Shown here piece after piece: positions 24,776-31,617 of a stretch of DNA of 64,000 nucleotides; position 1 is the stretch's first letter, and the number at the start of each line of letters is the position of its first letter. The translations under genes were made by a program, and so were the position numbers. The stretch is from NCBI RefSeq assembly GCF_036231355.1, contig NZ_CP109496.1, positions 3,968,001-4,032,000 of the forward strand, given 5' to 3'. This stretch comes from Streptomyces sp. NBC_01431 (GTDB taxonomy: Bacteria; Actinomycetota; Actinomycetes; Streptomycetales; Streptomycetaceae). The notes below the pieces were generated by a model, which was not told the origin of the DNA, did no database searches, and saw nothing but the letters and a program-made list of their open reading frames with translations.

Positions 24776-25942
24776 CTAGCCGTCCCTGCCCAGGATCAGG
24801 CCCGAGGTCGGAACGCCCGTGCCCGCCGTGACCAGGACGTGGGCCGCGCCGGGTATCTGGTTCACCGAACTCCCCCGGAGCTGGCGGACCGCCTCCGCCA
24901 TGCCGTTCATTCCGTGCAGATACGCCTCTCCCAGCTGGCCCCCGTGCGTGTTGAGTGGCAGCGCGTCCGCCGCCACGAAGTCGGCCGCCTCACCCGGTGT
25001 GCAGAAACCGAACTCTTCCAACTGCATCAGCACGAACGGCGTGAAATGGTCGTACAGAATCCCCACATCGATCTCGGCGGGTGTGAGGCCCGAGGTCTGC
25101 CAGAGCTGGCGCGCGACCACGCCCATCTCGGGCAGTCCGGTCAGCCCGTCCCGGTAGAAGCTGGTCATCCCCTCCTGTCTGCGGCCGGCGCCCTGCGCGG
25201 CCGCGGTGATCACGGCGGGCCGCTGCCGCAGATCCCTGGCCCGTTCCGTGGTGGTGACGACGATCGCTTGTCCGCCGTCGGTCTCCTGGCAGCAGTCCAG
25301 GAGCCTGAGCGGCTCGACGATCCACCGCGAGGCCGCATGATCGGCCAGGGTGATCGGCTTGCCGTAGAAGTACGCAGCCGGATTGTTCGCGGCATGGCGG
25401 CGATCGGTCACGGCGACATGGCCGAACGCGTCCGGCGTCAGGTTGTAGGTGTGCAGATACCGCTGAGCGGCCATGGCGACCCACGACGCGGGCGTGAGCA
25501 GCCCGAACGGAAGCGACCAGCCGAGCGCCGCCCCCTCCGCCGACGGCTCCCGGTGCTGCACCCCGGACCCGAACCGTCGCCCGGAACGCTCATTGAACGC
25601 CCGGTAGCAGACCACCACTTCCGCCACCCCGGCAGCGACCGCGAGAGCGGCCTGCTGGACCGTCGCGCAGGCCGCGCCGCCCCCGTAGTGGATGCGCGAG
25701 AAGAACGACAGCTCACCGATGCCCGCCGCCTGCGCCACGGTGATCTCGGGGCTGGTGTCCATGGTGAACGTCACCATGCCGTCGACGTCGGCGGGCGCGA
25801 GCCCGGCGTCGTCAAGTGCCGCGTGCACCGCCTCGACCGCCAGTTTCAGCTCGCTGCGCCCGGAGTCCTTGGAGAACTCGGTCGCCCCGATCCCGGCGAT
25901 GGCCGCCTTCCCGCCGAGCGAGTCGGCCCTGCGTACGCTCAT
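24776..25942 (-). CDS. Ltp2-like thiolase-fold aldolase (lipid-transfer protein)
   Basis: 388 residues, thiolase superfamily, SCP-x/lipid-transfer branch: AIAGIGATEFSKDSGRS at the start, GGAACATVQQAA where thiolases keep the reactive Cys, ILYDHFTPF and GGQLGEAYLHGM. In the mycobacterial and Thermomonospora Ltp2 aldolases a retro-aldol cleavage releases propionyl-CoA from 17-hydroxy steroid side chains, with Tyr residues near 294 and 344; here Tyr residues sit at about 295 and 341. Ltp2 works only with a DUF35 partner, which is supplied by the gene at 27419-28396. It is last in the operon and overlaps the MaoC gene by 4 bp. Confidence 0.82.
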   Translation of the reverse strand: MSVRRADSLGGKAAIAGIGATEFSKDSGRSELKLAVEAVHAALDDAGLAPADVDGMVTFTMDTSPEITVAQAAGIGELSFFSRIHYGGGAACATVQQAALAVAAGVAEVVVCYRAFNERSGRRFGSGVQHREPSAEGAALGWSLPFGLLTPASWVAMAAQRYLHTYNLTPDAFGHVAVTDRRHAANNPAAYFYGKPITLADHAASRWIVEPLRLLDCCQETDGGQAIVVTTTERARDLRQRPAVITAAAQGAGRRQEGMTSFYRDGLTGLPEMGVVARQLWQTSGLTPAEIDVGILYDHFTPFVLMQLEEFGFCTPGEAADFVAADALPLNTHGGQLGEAYLHGMNGMAEAVRQLRGSSVNQIPGAAHVLVTAGTGVPTSGLILGRDG

Positions 25943-26367
25943 GACCGGGCTCCGGGGAGCGCGTGGTGCTCGGCGGAGCCCACAAGGCCGGGCACGGCCA
26001 CGCGGACGGTGCCCGTGACGTGATGGCCGAGCCCGTTGGCACCGACCACCCGGACCTCGGCGACGTCTGCCTCCACGGCCGTCACCGTGCCGGTCAGCGT
26101 CATGGTGTCCCCCGGATAGTTGGGCGCCCCGAGCCGTATCCTCACCGACCGCAGCCGGGCCGCGGGCCCGAAGTGGTCGGTGATGTACCGCCCGACCAGG
26201 CCGTTGGTGGTCAGGATGTTCATGAAGATGTCCGGGGAACCCTTCTCCCGGGCGAGCACCGCGTCGTGGTGTACGTCCTGGTAGTCGCGGGAGGCCACCG
26301 CCCCGGCCACGATCAGCGTCCGGGTGACCGGAATCTCCAGCACCGGCAACTCGTCTCCGACCTTCAC
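25939..26367 (-). CDS. MaoC-like enoyl-CoA hydratase subunit (ChsH1-like)
   Basis: 142 residues from GTG 26367, which overlaps the upstream stop (GTGA). Single hot-dog domain. The hydratase-2 motif is recognisable as SRDYQDVHHD, retaining the catalytic Asp and His in the D-x4-H spacing, followed by FMNILTTNGLVGRY and RLGAPNYPGDTMTLTG. In the mycobacterial igr operon the small catalytic hydratase ChsH1 pairs with the MaoC half of ChsH2 to hydrate a 3-carbon side-chain enoyl-CoA. Size and position support the same role here. Confidence 0.8.
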   Translation of the reverse strand: MKVGDELPVLEIPVTRTLIVAGAVASRDYQDVHHDAVLAREKGSPDIFMNILTTNGLVGRYITDHFGPAARLRSVRIRLGAPNYPGDTMTLTGTVTAVEADVAEVRVVGANGLGHHVTGTVRVAVPGLVGSAEHHALPGARS

Positions 26368-27419
26368 GCCCCTACCCCCGTGATCCCCGTCTGTTTTTCG
26401 GACACGATCAACTCCCCCAATTCCGCGAGGAGTTCGGCACCACAGCCCAGGTGGGCGTCGAGCTGCCGTCCCCACAGGAAGTGCCGGTGGACGGGGTGCT
26501 CCAGGTCCGCCCCAAGGCCGCCGTGCAGGTGCTGGCCCGCGTGCACGACGCGGGTGCCCGCCTCCGCCGCCCACCAGGCCGCCGTCAGCGCGTGCGTCCC
26601 GTACCGCAGCCCCGCGTCTCGTCGCCAGGCCGCCTCGTACGAGGTGACCCGTATCGCCTCGGTGTCCATGTACGCGTCCGCGGCCCGCAACAGCACGCCC
26701 TGGTTGGTGGAGAGCGGGCGCCCGAACTGCTCGCGGGTCGTGGTGTGCCGAACCGCCCTGGCCAGCGAGCCCGCGCACACACCGGCCTGGAGACCGGCAA
26801 ACGCCGTACGGGCGGTGGCCAGCACGTCCTCGTACGCACCCGGCCCGCCCACGCGCTCGCCCGGCGTGCCGTTGAGCGTGAGCCGACCGGCCGACCAGGG
26901 TGCGGTCGTCTCCACCGGCTCGGCCTCCGCATCGGCCACCCGCACCAGCCACAGCCCGCGCTCGGCGTCAGGGACCAGCACATGGGTGGCGTCCCGCAGC
27001 CACGGTACGAGCGGAACGACCCCGCTCAACTCACCTTGCACCGTTGTCTGTACGCCCCCGCGCCGCGACGCGGGGAACGCACCGGTCGCCACCGCCGTGC
27101 CGTCGCGCAGGGCGGGCAGCAGTCGCTCGCGCTGCATGGGCGTGCCGTGCGCGGTGAGCGCGAGAATCCCGTAGACACAGCTGGCCGCGAACGGGACCTG
27201 GGCCGTGGTCCTGCCCTGCTCCTCCAGGGCGATCACCAGGCCGAGCAGACCGATCTCCTCGACGGCCGCGGGCAGACCGGCCCCGCACAGTGCCTTCCAC
27301 AGCTCGGCGTCCGTCCCCGTACCGGCCGCGGTGAGCCTCTCGTGCGTGGACAGGTCGCCGAAGATCTGCGCGGCCAGATCACGCACGGCCGCCTGTTCCT
27401 CGGTGGGTGTGAAGTCCAT
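26364..27419 (-). CDS. Acyl-CoA dehydrogenase subunit, FadE28/ChsE1-like
   Basis: 351 residues from ATG 27419, overlapping the preceding stop by one base (TGATG). Short acyl-CoA dehydrogenase with N-terminal helical domain, middle barrel, and a C-terminal FAD/acyl region (TTTREQFGRPLSTNQGV, HLHGGLGADLEHPVHRHF). Its reduced length and alternation with a full-length ACAD match the alpha2beta2 FadE28-FadE29 type enzymes, in which two different subunits build each active site. It probably forms a heteromer with the protein from 28393-29574. Substrate specificity is inferred from the operon. Confidence 0.82.
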   Translation of the reverse strand: MDFTPTEEQAAVRDLAAQIFGDLSTHERLTAAGTGTDAELWKALCGAGLPAAVEEIGLLGLVIALEEQGRTTAQVPFAASCVYGILALTAHGTPMQRERLLPALRDGTAVATGAFPASRRGGVQTTVQGELSGVVPLVPWLRDATHVLVPDAERGLWLVRVADAEAEPVETTAPWSAGRLTLNGTPGERVGGPGAYEDVLATARTAFAGLQAGVCAGSLARAVRHTTTREQFGRPLSTNQGVLLRAADAYMDTEAIRVTSYEAAWRRDAGLRYGTHALTAAWWAAEAGTRVVHAGQHLHGGLGADLEHPVHRHFLWGRQLDAHLGCGAELLAELGELIVSEKQTGITGVGA

Positions 27420-28396
27420 CAGACCGCCTCCGTCCGGAAAACGGGCAGCTCCAACTCGTCGTCCATCCGCTGGAATTCGAGCCGGACGGGCATGCCGATG
27501 CGCACCTCGTCCGGAGCCACACCGACCACGTTGCTGATCATCCGCACGCCCTCCGCGAGCTCGATGAGCCCCACCGCATAGGGCGGGTCGAAGGCCGGGA
27601 AGGGTGGGTGGTGCATCACGACGTACGAGAAGACGGTCCCGCTGCCGCTCGCCTCGACGGTGTCCCACTGCGCCGATCCGCAGGCGTGGCATCCCGGCAG
27701 CCACGGGAACCGCAGCTCGGCGCAGCCGCCGCAGCGCTGGATGAGCAGCCGGTGCTCTGCGACGCCGGCCCAGAATCCGGCGTTGTCCCGGTTGACGACG
27801 GGCCGGGGCCGTACCGCCCCGGCCGAAGCCTTCGGTTCAGCGACCGTCCGGGCCCCTCCCGGCCCCCCGGCATTCCCAGGACTCCGCGAATTCCTTTGCG
27901 CGGGCGCGTACTTGAGAATCCGGAAGCGATGTGTGCCCGCGAGGGCGCCGTTGGCCCGGACGTCCATCCGGGTGGTGACGAAGTGCCCGGCCCCCAGCTT
28001 GGTGGTCTTGGGCTCGGACACGGACTCGATCACCGCGTCGTAGGTGATCCGGTCGCCGGGACGGAGATCGCGGACGTACTCCTGCTCGCAGTCCGTCGCG
28101 ACCACCGAGGTGAACCCGGCGCCGTCGAGCAGCTCGAACAGCTCGTCGTAGGCCGAGGTGCGGCCCGAGCCGTCGCCGTGCCCGGAGAGGCCGCCCATCG
28201 TCCAGGCCTGGAGCATCGTCGGTGGCGCTATGGCGTCAGGCCCGGTGTACGCGGCGTTGGTGTCGCCCATCGCCTCGCACCAGTGCCTGATCATCGGCTC
28301 GTTGACGAGGTCCTTGCCGACCCCGGCGGTCGCGGCCGCCCGACCCTCGAACTTCTTCAACCGGCCAAGGAAGTCGGCCTCGTTCACCCCGCTCAC
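27419..28396 (-). CDS. MaoC-DUF35 fusion protein (ChsH2-like)
   Basis: 325 residues. The N-terminal hot-dog domain (about 1-165) has MGDTNAAYTGP, with Tyr where MaoC hydratases have the catalytic His, so this half is structural, as in ChsH2. After a linker, the DUF35 half (about 195-320) has a zinc ribbon (RCGGCAELRFPWLPGCHACG: two CxxC pairs) and an OB-fold (GTVFSYVVMHHPPF). In characterised systems the MaoC half completes the ChsH1 hydratase and the DUF35 half binds and activates the Ltp2 aldolase, allowing channelling. All three partners are in this operon. Confidence 0.85.
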   Translation of the reverse strand: MSGVNEADFLGRLKKFEGRAAATAGVGKDLVNEPMIRHWCEAMGDTNAAYTGPDAIAPPTMLQAWTMGGLSGHGDGSGRTSAYDELFELLDGAGFTSVVATDCEQEYVRDLRPGDRITYDAVIESVSEPKTTKLGAGHFVTTRMDVRANGALAGTHRFRILKYAPAQRNSRSPGNAGGPGGARTVAEPKASAGAVRPRPVVNRDNAGFWAGVAEHRLLIQRCGGCAELRFPWLPGCHACGSAQWDTVEASGSGTVFSYVVMHHPPFPAFDPPYAVGLIELAEGVRMISNVVGVAPDEVRIGMPVRLEFQRMDDELELPVFRTEAV

Positions 28397-29574
28397 CTCT
28401 TCCCCCTCTTCATGCCGAGCCGCATCGTCGCGACGATCTCCCGCTGCACCTCGCTCACCCCGCCCCCGAACGTGTTGATCTGCGCCGCCCTGTTCATCCG
28501 CTCCAGCTCCCCGTCCCCGAAGGCGCCGGGCGAACCACCCCGTACCAGGCCCGCGTCACCCACGATTGCCTGACACATTCGATACGTTTCGACCGCGGCC
28601 TCCGTTCCCGCGAACTTCACGCCGCTGGCGTCCCCGGGGGCCAGCCGGCCACCCCCCACATCGGCCACCAAACGCCAGCTGAGCAGGCGATTCACCGCCA
28701 GCCGTGCATGCGTCTCGGCCAGCTTGGCCTTCACCCAATCGTGGTCAACACGGCGCTCACCATTCACCGGATCGGGCGTACAGGCGTGGGTGAGCGCCGC
28801 GTCGCAGAAATCCTCGGCCTGCATGCCGATCGCGGCGAGCGCGACCCGCTCGTGGTTCAGCTGGTTGGTGATCAGCCCCCAGCCCGCGTTCTCCTCGCCG
28901 ACCAGGTTCCCGGCAGGCACGCGGATGCCGTCGTAGTACGTCGCCGTTGTGGTCAGACCGCCGACCGTCTCGATCGGCGTCCACGAGAAGCCCGGCGCCT
29001 CGGTCGGCACCAGGATGATCGAAATCCCCTTGTGCTTGGGCGCGTTGGGGTCGGTGCGGCAGGCGAGCCAGATCCAGTCGGCGTTCTGCGCGTTGGAGGT
29101 GAAGACCTTCTGCCCGTCGATCAGCCACTGCGCGCCGCCCTCCGCACTCCCTTCCACGCGTACGGCCCGGGTGCGGAGCGAGGCGAGATCGGTACCGGCC
29201 TCCGGCTCGCTGTAGCCGATGGCGAAGACGAGGTCGCCACTCAGGATCCTGGGCAGGAAGTACGCCTTCTGCTCGGCGGTCCCGTACTTCATCAGGGTCG
29301 GACCGACCGTGTTCAGGGTGACCATCGAGACCGGGGCGCCCGCCCGGTAGGCCTCGTCGAAGAAGACGAACTGCTCGTCGGGGCCCCGCCCCCGACCGCC
29401 GTACTCGACGGGCCAGCCGAGCCCCAGCAGCCCGTCGTCGCCGATGCGGCGCAGTAGCGCGCGCTGCTCGGCGGCGCTCGCACCGAGTGGTGGTCCGTCC
29501 GGCATCAATTGGGAGAAGTACATGCGGAGTTCGGCGCGCAGCCGCTGCTGGCGCTCGGTGGGGGCGAGGTGCAC
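28393..29574 (-). CDS. Acyl-CoA dehydrogenase subunit, FadE29/ChsE2-like
   Basis: 393 residues from GTG 29574 (GGAAGG upstream). Full-length ACAD with IGYSEPEAGTDLASLRTRA (FAD/substrate loop), VFTSNAQNADWIWLACRT, LNHERVALAA and the C-terminal NTFGGGVSEVQREIVA. First gene of the five-gene overlapping operon; it overlaps the ChsH2-like gene by 4 bp. With the shorter ACAD two genes on, it probably forms a heteromeric dehydrogenase that introduces the double bond in a short branched or sterol-like side-chain CoA ester. A TTGACA box and a palindrome lie 84-118 bp upstream. Confidence 0.88.
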   Translation of the reverse strand: MHLAPTERQQRLRAELRMYFSQLMPDGPPLGASAAEQRALLRRIGDDGLLGLGWPVEYGGRGRGPDEQFVFFDEAYRAGAPVSMVTLNTVGPTLMKYGTAEQKAYFLPRILSGDLVFAIGYSEPEAGTDLASLRTRAVRVEGSAEGGAQWLIDGQKVFTSNAQNADWIWLACRTDPNAPKHKGISIILVPTEAPGFSWTPIETVGGLTTTATYYDGIRVPAGNLVGEENAGWGLITNQLNHERVALAAIGMQAEDFCDAALTHACTPDPVNGERRVDHDWVKAKLAETHARLAVNRLLSWRLVADVGGGRLAPGDASGVKFAGTEAAVETYRMCQAIVGDAGLVRGGSPGAFGDGELERMNRAAQINTFGGGVSEVQREIVATMRLGMKRGKR

Positions 29575-29657
29575 GACGGGGCCTTCCGTGCGTACGGCGG
29601 GCGGGGAACGGGATCCGCGTCAACGGCGTCATGTGCGTCATCTGGGTCACAAGGTTT

Positions 29658-29691
29658 TCTGACTGTCCGTCAGATGCCGTCCCGCTGTCAA
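29658..29691 (-). promoter_or_regulatory. Promoter/operator candidate of the igr-like operon
   Basis: On the minus strand a consensus -35 TTGACA (29691-29686) is followed 11 bp later by the inverted repeat TCTGAC-GGACA-GTCAGA (29674-29658), which covers the place of a -10 box. The position is right for a repressor that blocks transcription of the acyl-CoA dehydrogenase operon. It differs from the palindrome before the acyl-CoA synthetase gene, so two regulators may be involved. Confidence 0.5.
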
Positions 29692-29725
29692 TGCCCGCCG
29701 CAGCGAGGGACGCTCCCTTGGGCCA

Positions 29726-29752
29726 CGTACGCATGTCGCGCGCATGCGTACG
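29726..29752. promoter_or_regulatory. 27-bp perfect palindrome upstream of the igr-like operon
   Basis: CGTACGCATG and CATGCGTACG are perfect 10-bp arms around TCGCGCG. It sits between the terminator at 29751-29790 and the -35 box at 29686. It could be a second operator or a structural element; no T-run follows. Confidence 0.45.
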
Positions 29753-29790
29753 GCCCGGGTGGCAGTGCCGAAGCACCGCCACCCGGGCCG
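29751..29790 (-). terminator. Terminator of the small secreted protein gene
   Basis: A 13-bp perfect stem (CGGCCCGGGTGGC / GCCACCCGGGCCG) is capped by an inner GTGC-CGAA-GCAC hairpin, 41 bp downstream of the stop codon. It would isolate the gene from the divergent lipid operon. Confidence 0.7.
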
Positions 29791-29831
29791 CCGATCACCC
29801 CACTGACCGGCCCCGCAGCCGGGGCGAAGGC

Positions 29832-30143
29832 TCACCAGAGGCGTGAGAAGTTCACGGCGACGTTTCCGTTGCCCTGGTTGACCGATGTGAAGGCGGAACC
29901 GTTCACCTGGGCGGTATTGCTCTGGTTGGTGGCGCCTGATCCGACAGCCTGCTGCTGGGTGGTGGACGAATTACCCCGATTGTCATGTCCGACCCCGCTG
30001 CCGCTGACGGTCGCGACCGCCGCGTTCGATCCGTGGCCAGCGATCGAGCCGTTGTCGGCGATGGCCACACCCGAGCAGAGGGCGGCGGCGAGGGGCAGCG
30101 CGGCAACGGCGGCGAGAACGCGGGCGGTACGGATGCTTGCCAT
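29832..30143 (-). CDS. Small secreted Q/N-rich protein
   Basis: 103 residues from ATG 30143, with an ideal GGAGG site 7 bases before it. Signal peptide about 1-30 (RTARVLAAVAALPLAAALCS, cleavage after VAIA). The mature part of about 73 residues is Gly/Asn/Gln/Ser-rich and has no Cys: TTQQQAVGSGATNQSNTAQV, then SVNQGNGNVAVNFSRLW. The alternating polar N/Q and small-hydrophobic pattern resembles curlin-like or other amyloid-forming repeats. It is not a chaplin or rodlin by motif. I do not recognise a named family. The short sequence before the start resembles that before the lectin gene at 32960-33403. Confidence 0.75.
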   Translation of the reverse strand: MASIRTARVLAAVAALPLAAALCSGVAIADNGSIAGHGSNAAVATVSGSGVGHDNRGNSSTTQQQAVGSGATNQSNTAQVNGSAFTSVNQGNGNVAVNFSRLW

Positions 30144-30571
30144 GTCAATTCCTCCAGGAACCAGATGTACGTGCTGCTTGTACTGCCTTGCCCGTGTCTG
30201 TGGTGCTGATGGTTCGGCTCGGGCCGGGCAGTAAGTACGGCCTGTTCCAAGGCAGTTGGCCGACCACCTCGGACGCTGTGACGACGTCGCGAGATCAGAA
30301 TTGCCCACCGAATCCCCGGCGAACCCGCCAAGTCGGCACCTTTCGCCCGCAAGCGTGATGACATGTCGATAAACCTCCCATGCACCCCCAACCGGCGACC
30401 GGGGGACGGGTTTGCGGCCGGACCCGCCAGCCCCCAAGGGGAGAACCGTTTCGGCACCGAAGCAGCCAGACTTTCCGGCCGATCAGGTCGCCAGGCGATC
30501 AGCGGGGTCACCCGGAGGCCGCCCTCCCGGAGGGGATTCCCTTTCTCGAACATTCGTACGAACATGGAGCC
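30144..30571. other. 428-bp gene-free divergent intergenic region
   Basis: It separates the small secreted protein gene (minus) from the PrimPol gene (plus) and must contain both promoters. The only feature picked out is the motif at 30158-30170 (GAACCAGATGTAC on the plus strand), which recurs before the lectin gene. Base composition is less GC-rich than neighbouring genes, and short frames here show no coding character. Confidence 0.5.
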
Positions 30572-31435
30572 ATGGCCACCATCGACCGGCAGGCCGCCAC
30601 CCTGGCCCTCGCCCACGCCCTGTCCGCCGCCGAGCGCGGGCTGCCCGTCATCCCGCTGTCGCGCACCAAGCTCCCCGCGATCGCCTCGCCACACCGTGCG
30701 GACCCCCGGCCGGTGCTCTGCCGGGGCGAGTGCGGCCTCCCCGGCCACGGGGTGCACGACGCCACCACCGACCCGTCCGCGGTGCGCGCGCTGTTCGCCA
30801 CCGCACCCTGGGCCACGGGCTACGGCATCGCCTGCGGCCGGCCCCCGCACCACCTCATAGGCATCGATCTGGACACCAAACCACCGGCGGCCGATTCCAC
30901 CGCGGCGCTCCAACACCTGGCCCTGGGCCACCTGTTCACCATCCCGGAGACGGTGGTGGTGATCACTCCGAGCGGGGGCCGCCACATCTGGCTGACCGGC
31001 CCCCCGGACGCGGTCGTGCCGAATTCCGCGAGCCGCCTCGCCCCCGGCATCGACATCCGGGGCTCCGGCGGCTACCTGGTCGGCCCCGGCTCGCTGAGCA
31101 GCCGGGGGGTGTACCGGCTCGCGCCCGGCACCGCCCACCTGGAGCCGGCCCCCTGCCCCCGCGCACTCCTCGACCTCCTCACGCCCCCCACGCGCCCGCA
31201 GCACGGCCAGCGGTACGCCGGCCACCAGGGGCAGGGGCTGGTTCAGTTCGTGCTGGCCGCCCAAGAGGGGCAGCGCAACACCCGGCTGTTCTGGGCGGCG
31301 TGCCGGGCGTACGAGAACGGAATCGGCGAGGAACTGGCCGCCGCACTGACGACCGCCGCGATCCGGACCGGCCTCACCGAACACGAGGCCCGCGCGACGA
31401 TCGCCTCCGCGGCGAGGATGAGCGCAGCTCGGTGA
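30572..31435 (+). CDS. Bifunctional DNA primase/polymerase (PrimPol-N) protein
   Basis: 287 residues from ATG 30572 (ATGGAG upstream). Archaeo-eukaryotic primase-like domain with the three metal and nucleotide motifs intact: HLIGIDLDTK (DxD), TPSGGRHIWL (His) and IDIRGSGGYLVGPGS. An N-terminal Cys/His cluster (LCRGECGLPGHGVHDATTD) precedes it. Such domains occur in plasmid and phage replication proteins, but here there is no helicase domain, and chromosomal single-domain copies are common in Streptomyces. It may make primers or extend gaps during repair. A second, motif-less relative lies at 39567-40232. Confidence 0.85.
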   Translation: MATIDRQAATLALAHALSAAERGLPVIPLSRTKLPAIASPHRADPRPVLCRGECGLPGHGVHDATTDPSAVRALFATAPWATGYGIACGRPPHHLIGIDLDTKPPAADSTAALQHLALGHLFTIPETVVVITPSGGRHIWLTGPPDAVVPNSASRLAPGIDIRGSGGYLVGPGSLSSRGVYRLAPGTAHLEPAPCPRALLDLLTPPTRPQHGQRYAGHQGQGLVQFVLAAQEGQRNTRLFWAACRAYENGIGEELAAALTTAAIRTGLTEHEARATIASAARMSAAR

Positions 31436-31436
31436 G

Positions 31437-31530
31437 GGCGCGGGGGAGGTGGGCGTGTGAAGGGTGTGGCGTACGGGGTCGGGGGGCACGGGCCGGGGCG
31501 TACGGGGTGGGGCGGCGGGTCCCGCCGCAC
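31437..31530 (+). other. G-run-rich stretch with G-quadruplex potential
   Basis: At least ten runs of three or more G occur in about 95 bp on the plus strand (for example GGGGTCGGGGGGCACGGG), between the PrimPol stop and the lipase start. It would lie in the 5' region of the lipase transcript. Confidence 0.5.
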
Positions 31531-31617
31531 CTAGGGGAACCCGAGGGGGCTTCCCCACCGTTACTTGGGGGGACCACCCCATGTCCCGGCCGCACCCTCA
31601 ACGGCCAAGATCCATCC

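Noticed and set aside
24379..24779. Several short overlapping frames in the gap before the sigma factor
   Set aside because: They arise from the repeats, in all frames and both strands, with no ribosome site or domain.
30572..31435. Prophage or plasmid replication module around the intact PrimPol gene
   Set aside because: No integrase, helicase, structural genes or attachment repeats nearby; such genes occur singly on Streptomyces chromosomes.
29903..31582. 559-codon minus-strand frame extending the small secreted protein region
   Set aside because: Antisense to the PrimPol gene and spans a divergent promoter gap; the short secreted protein has its own ribosome site and signal peptide.
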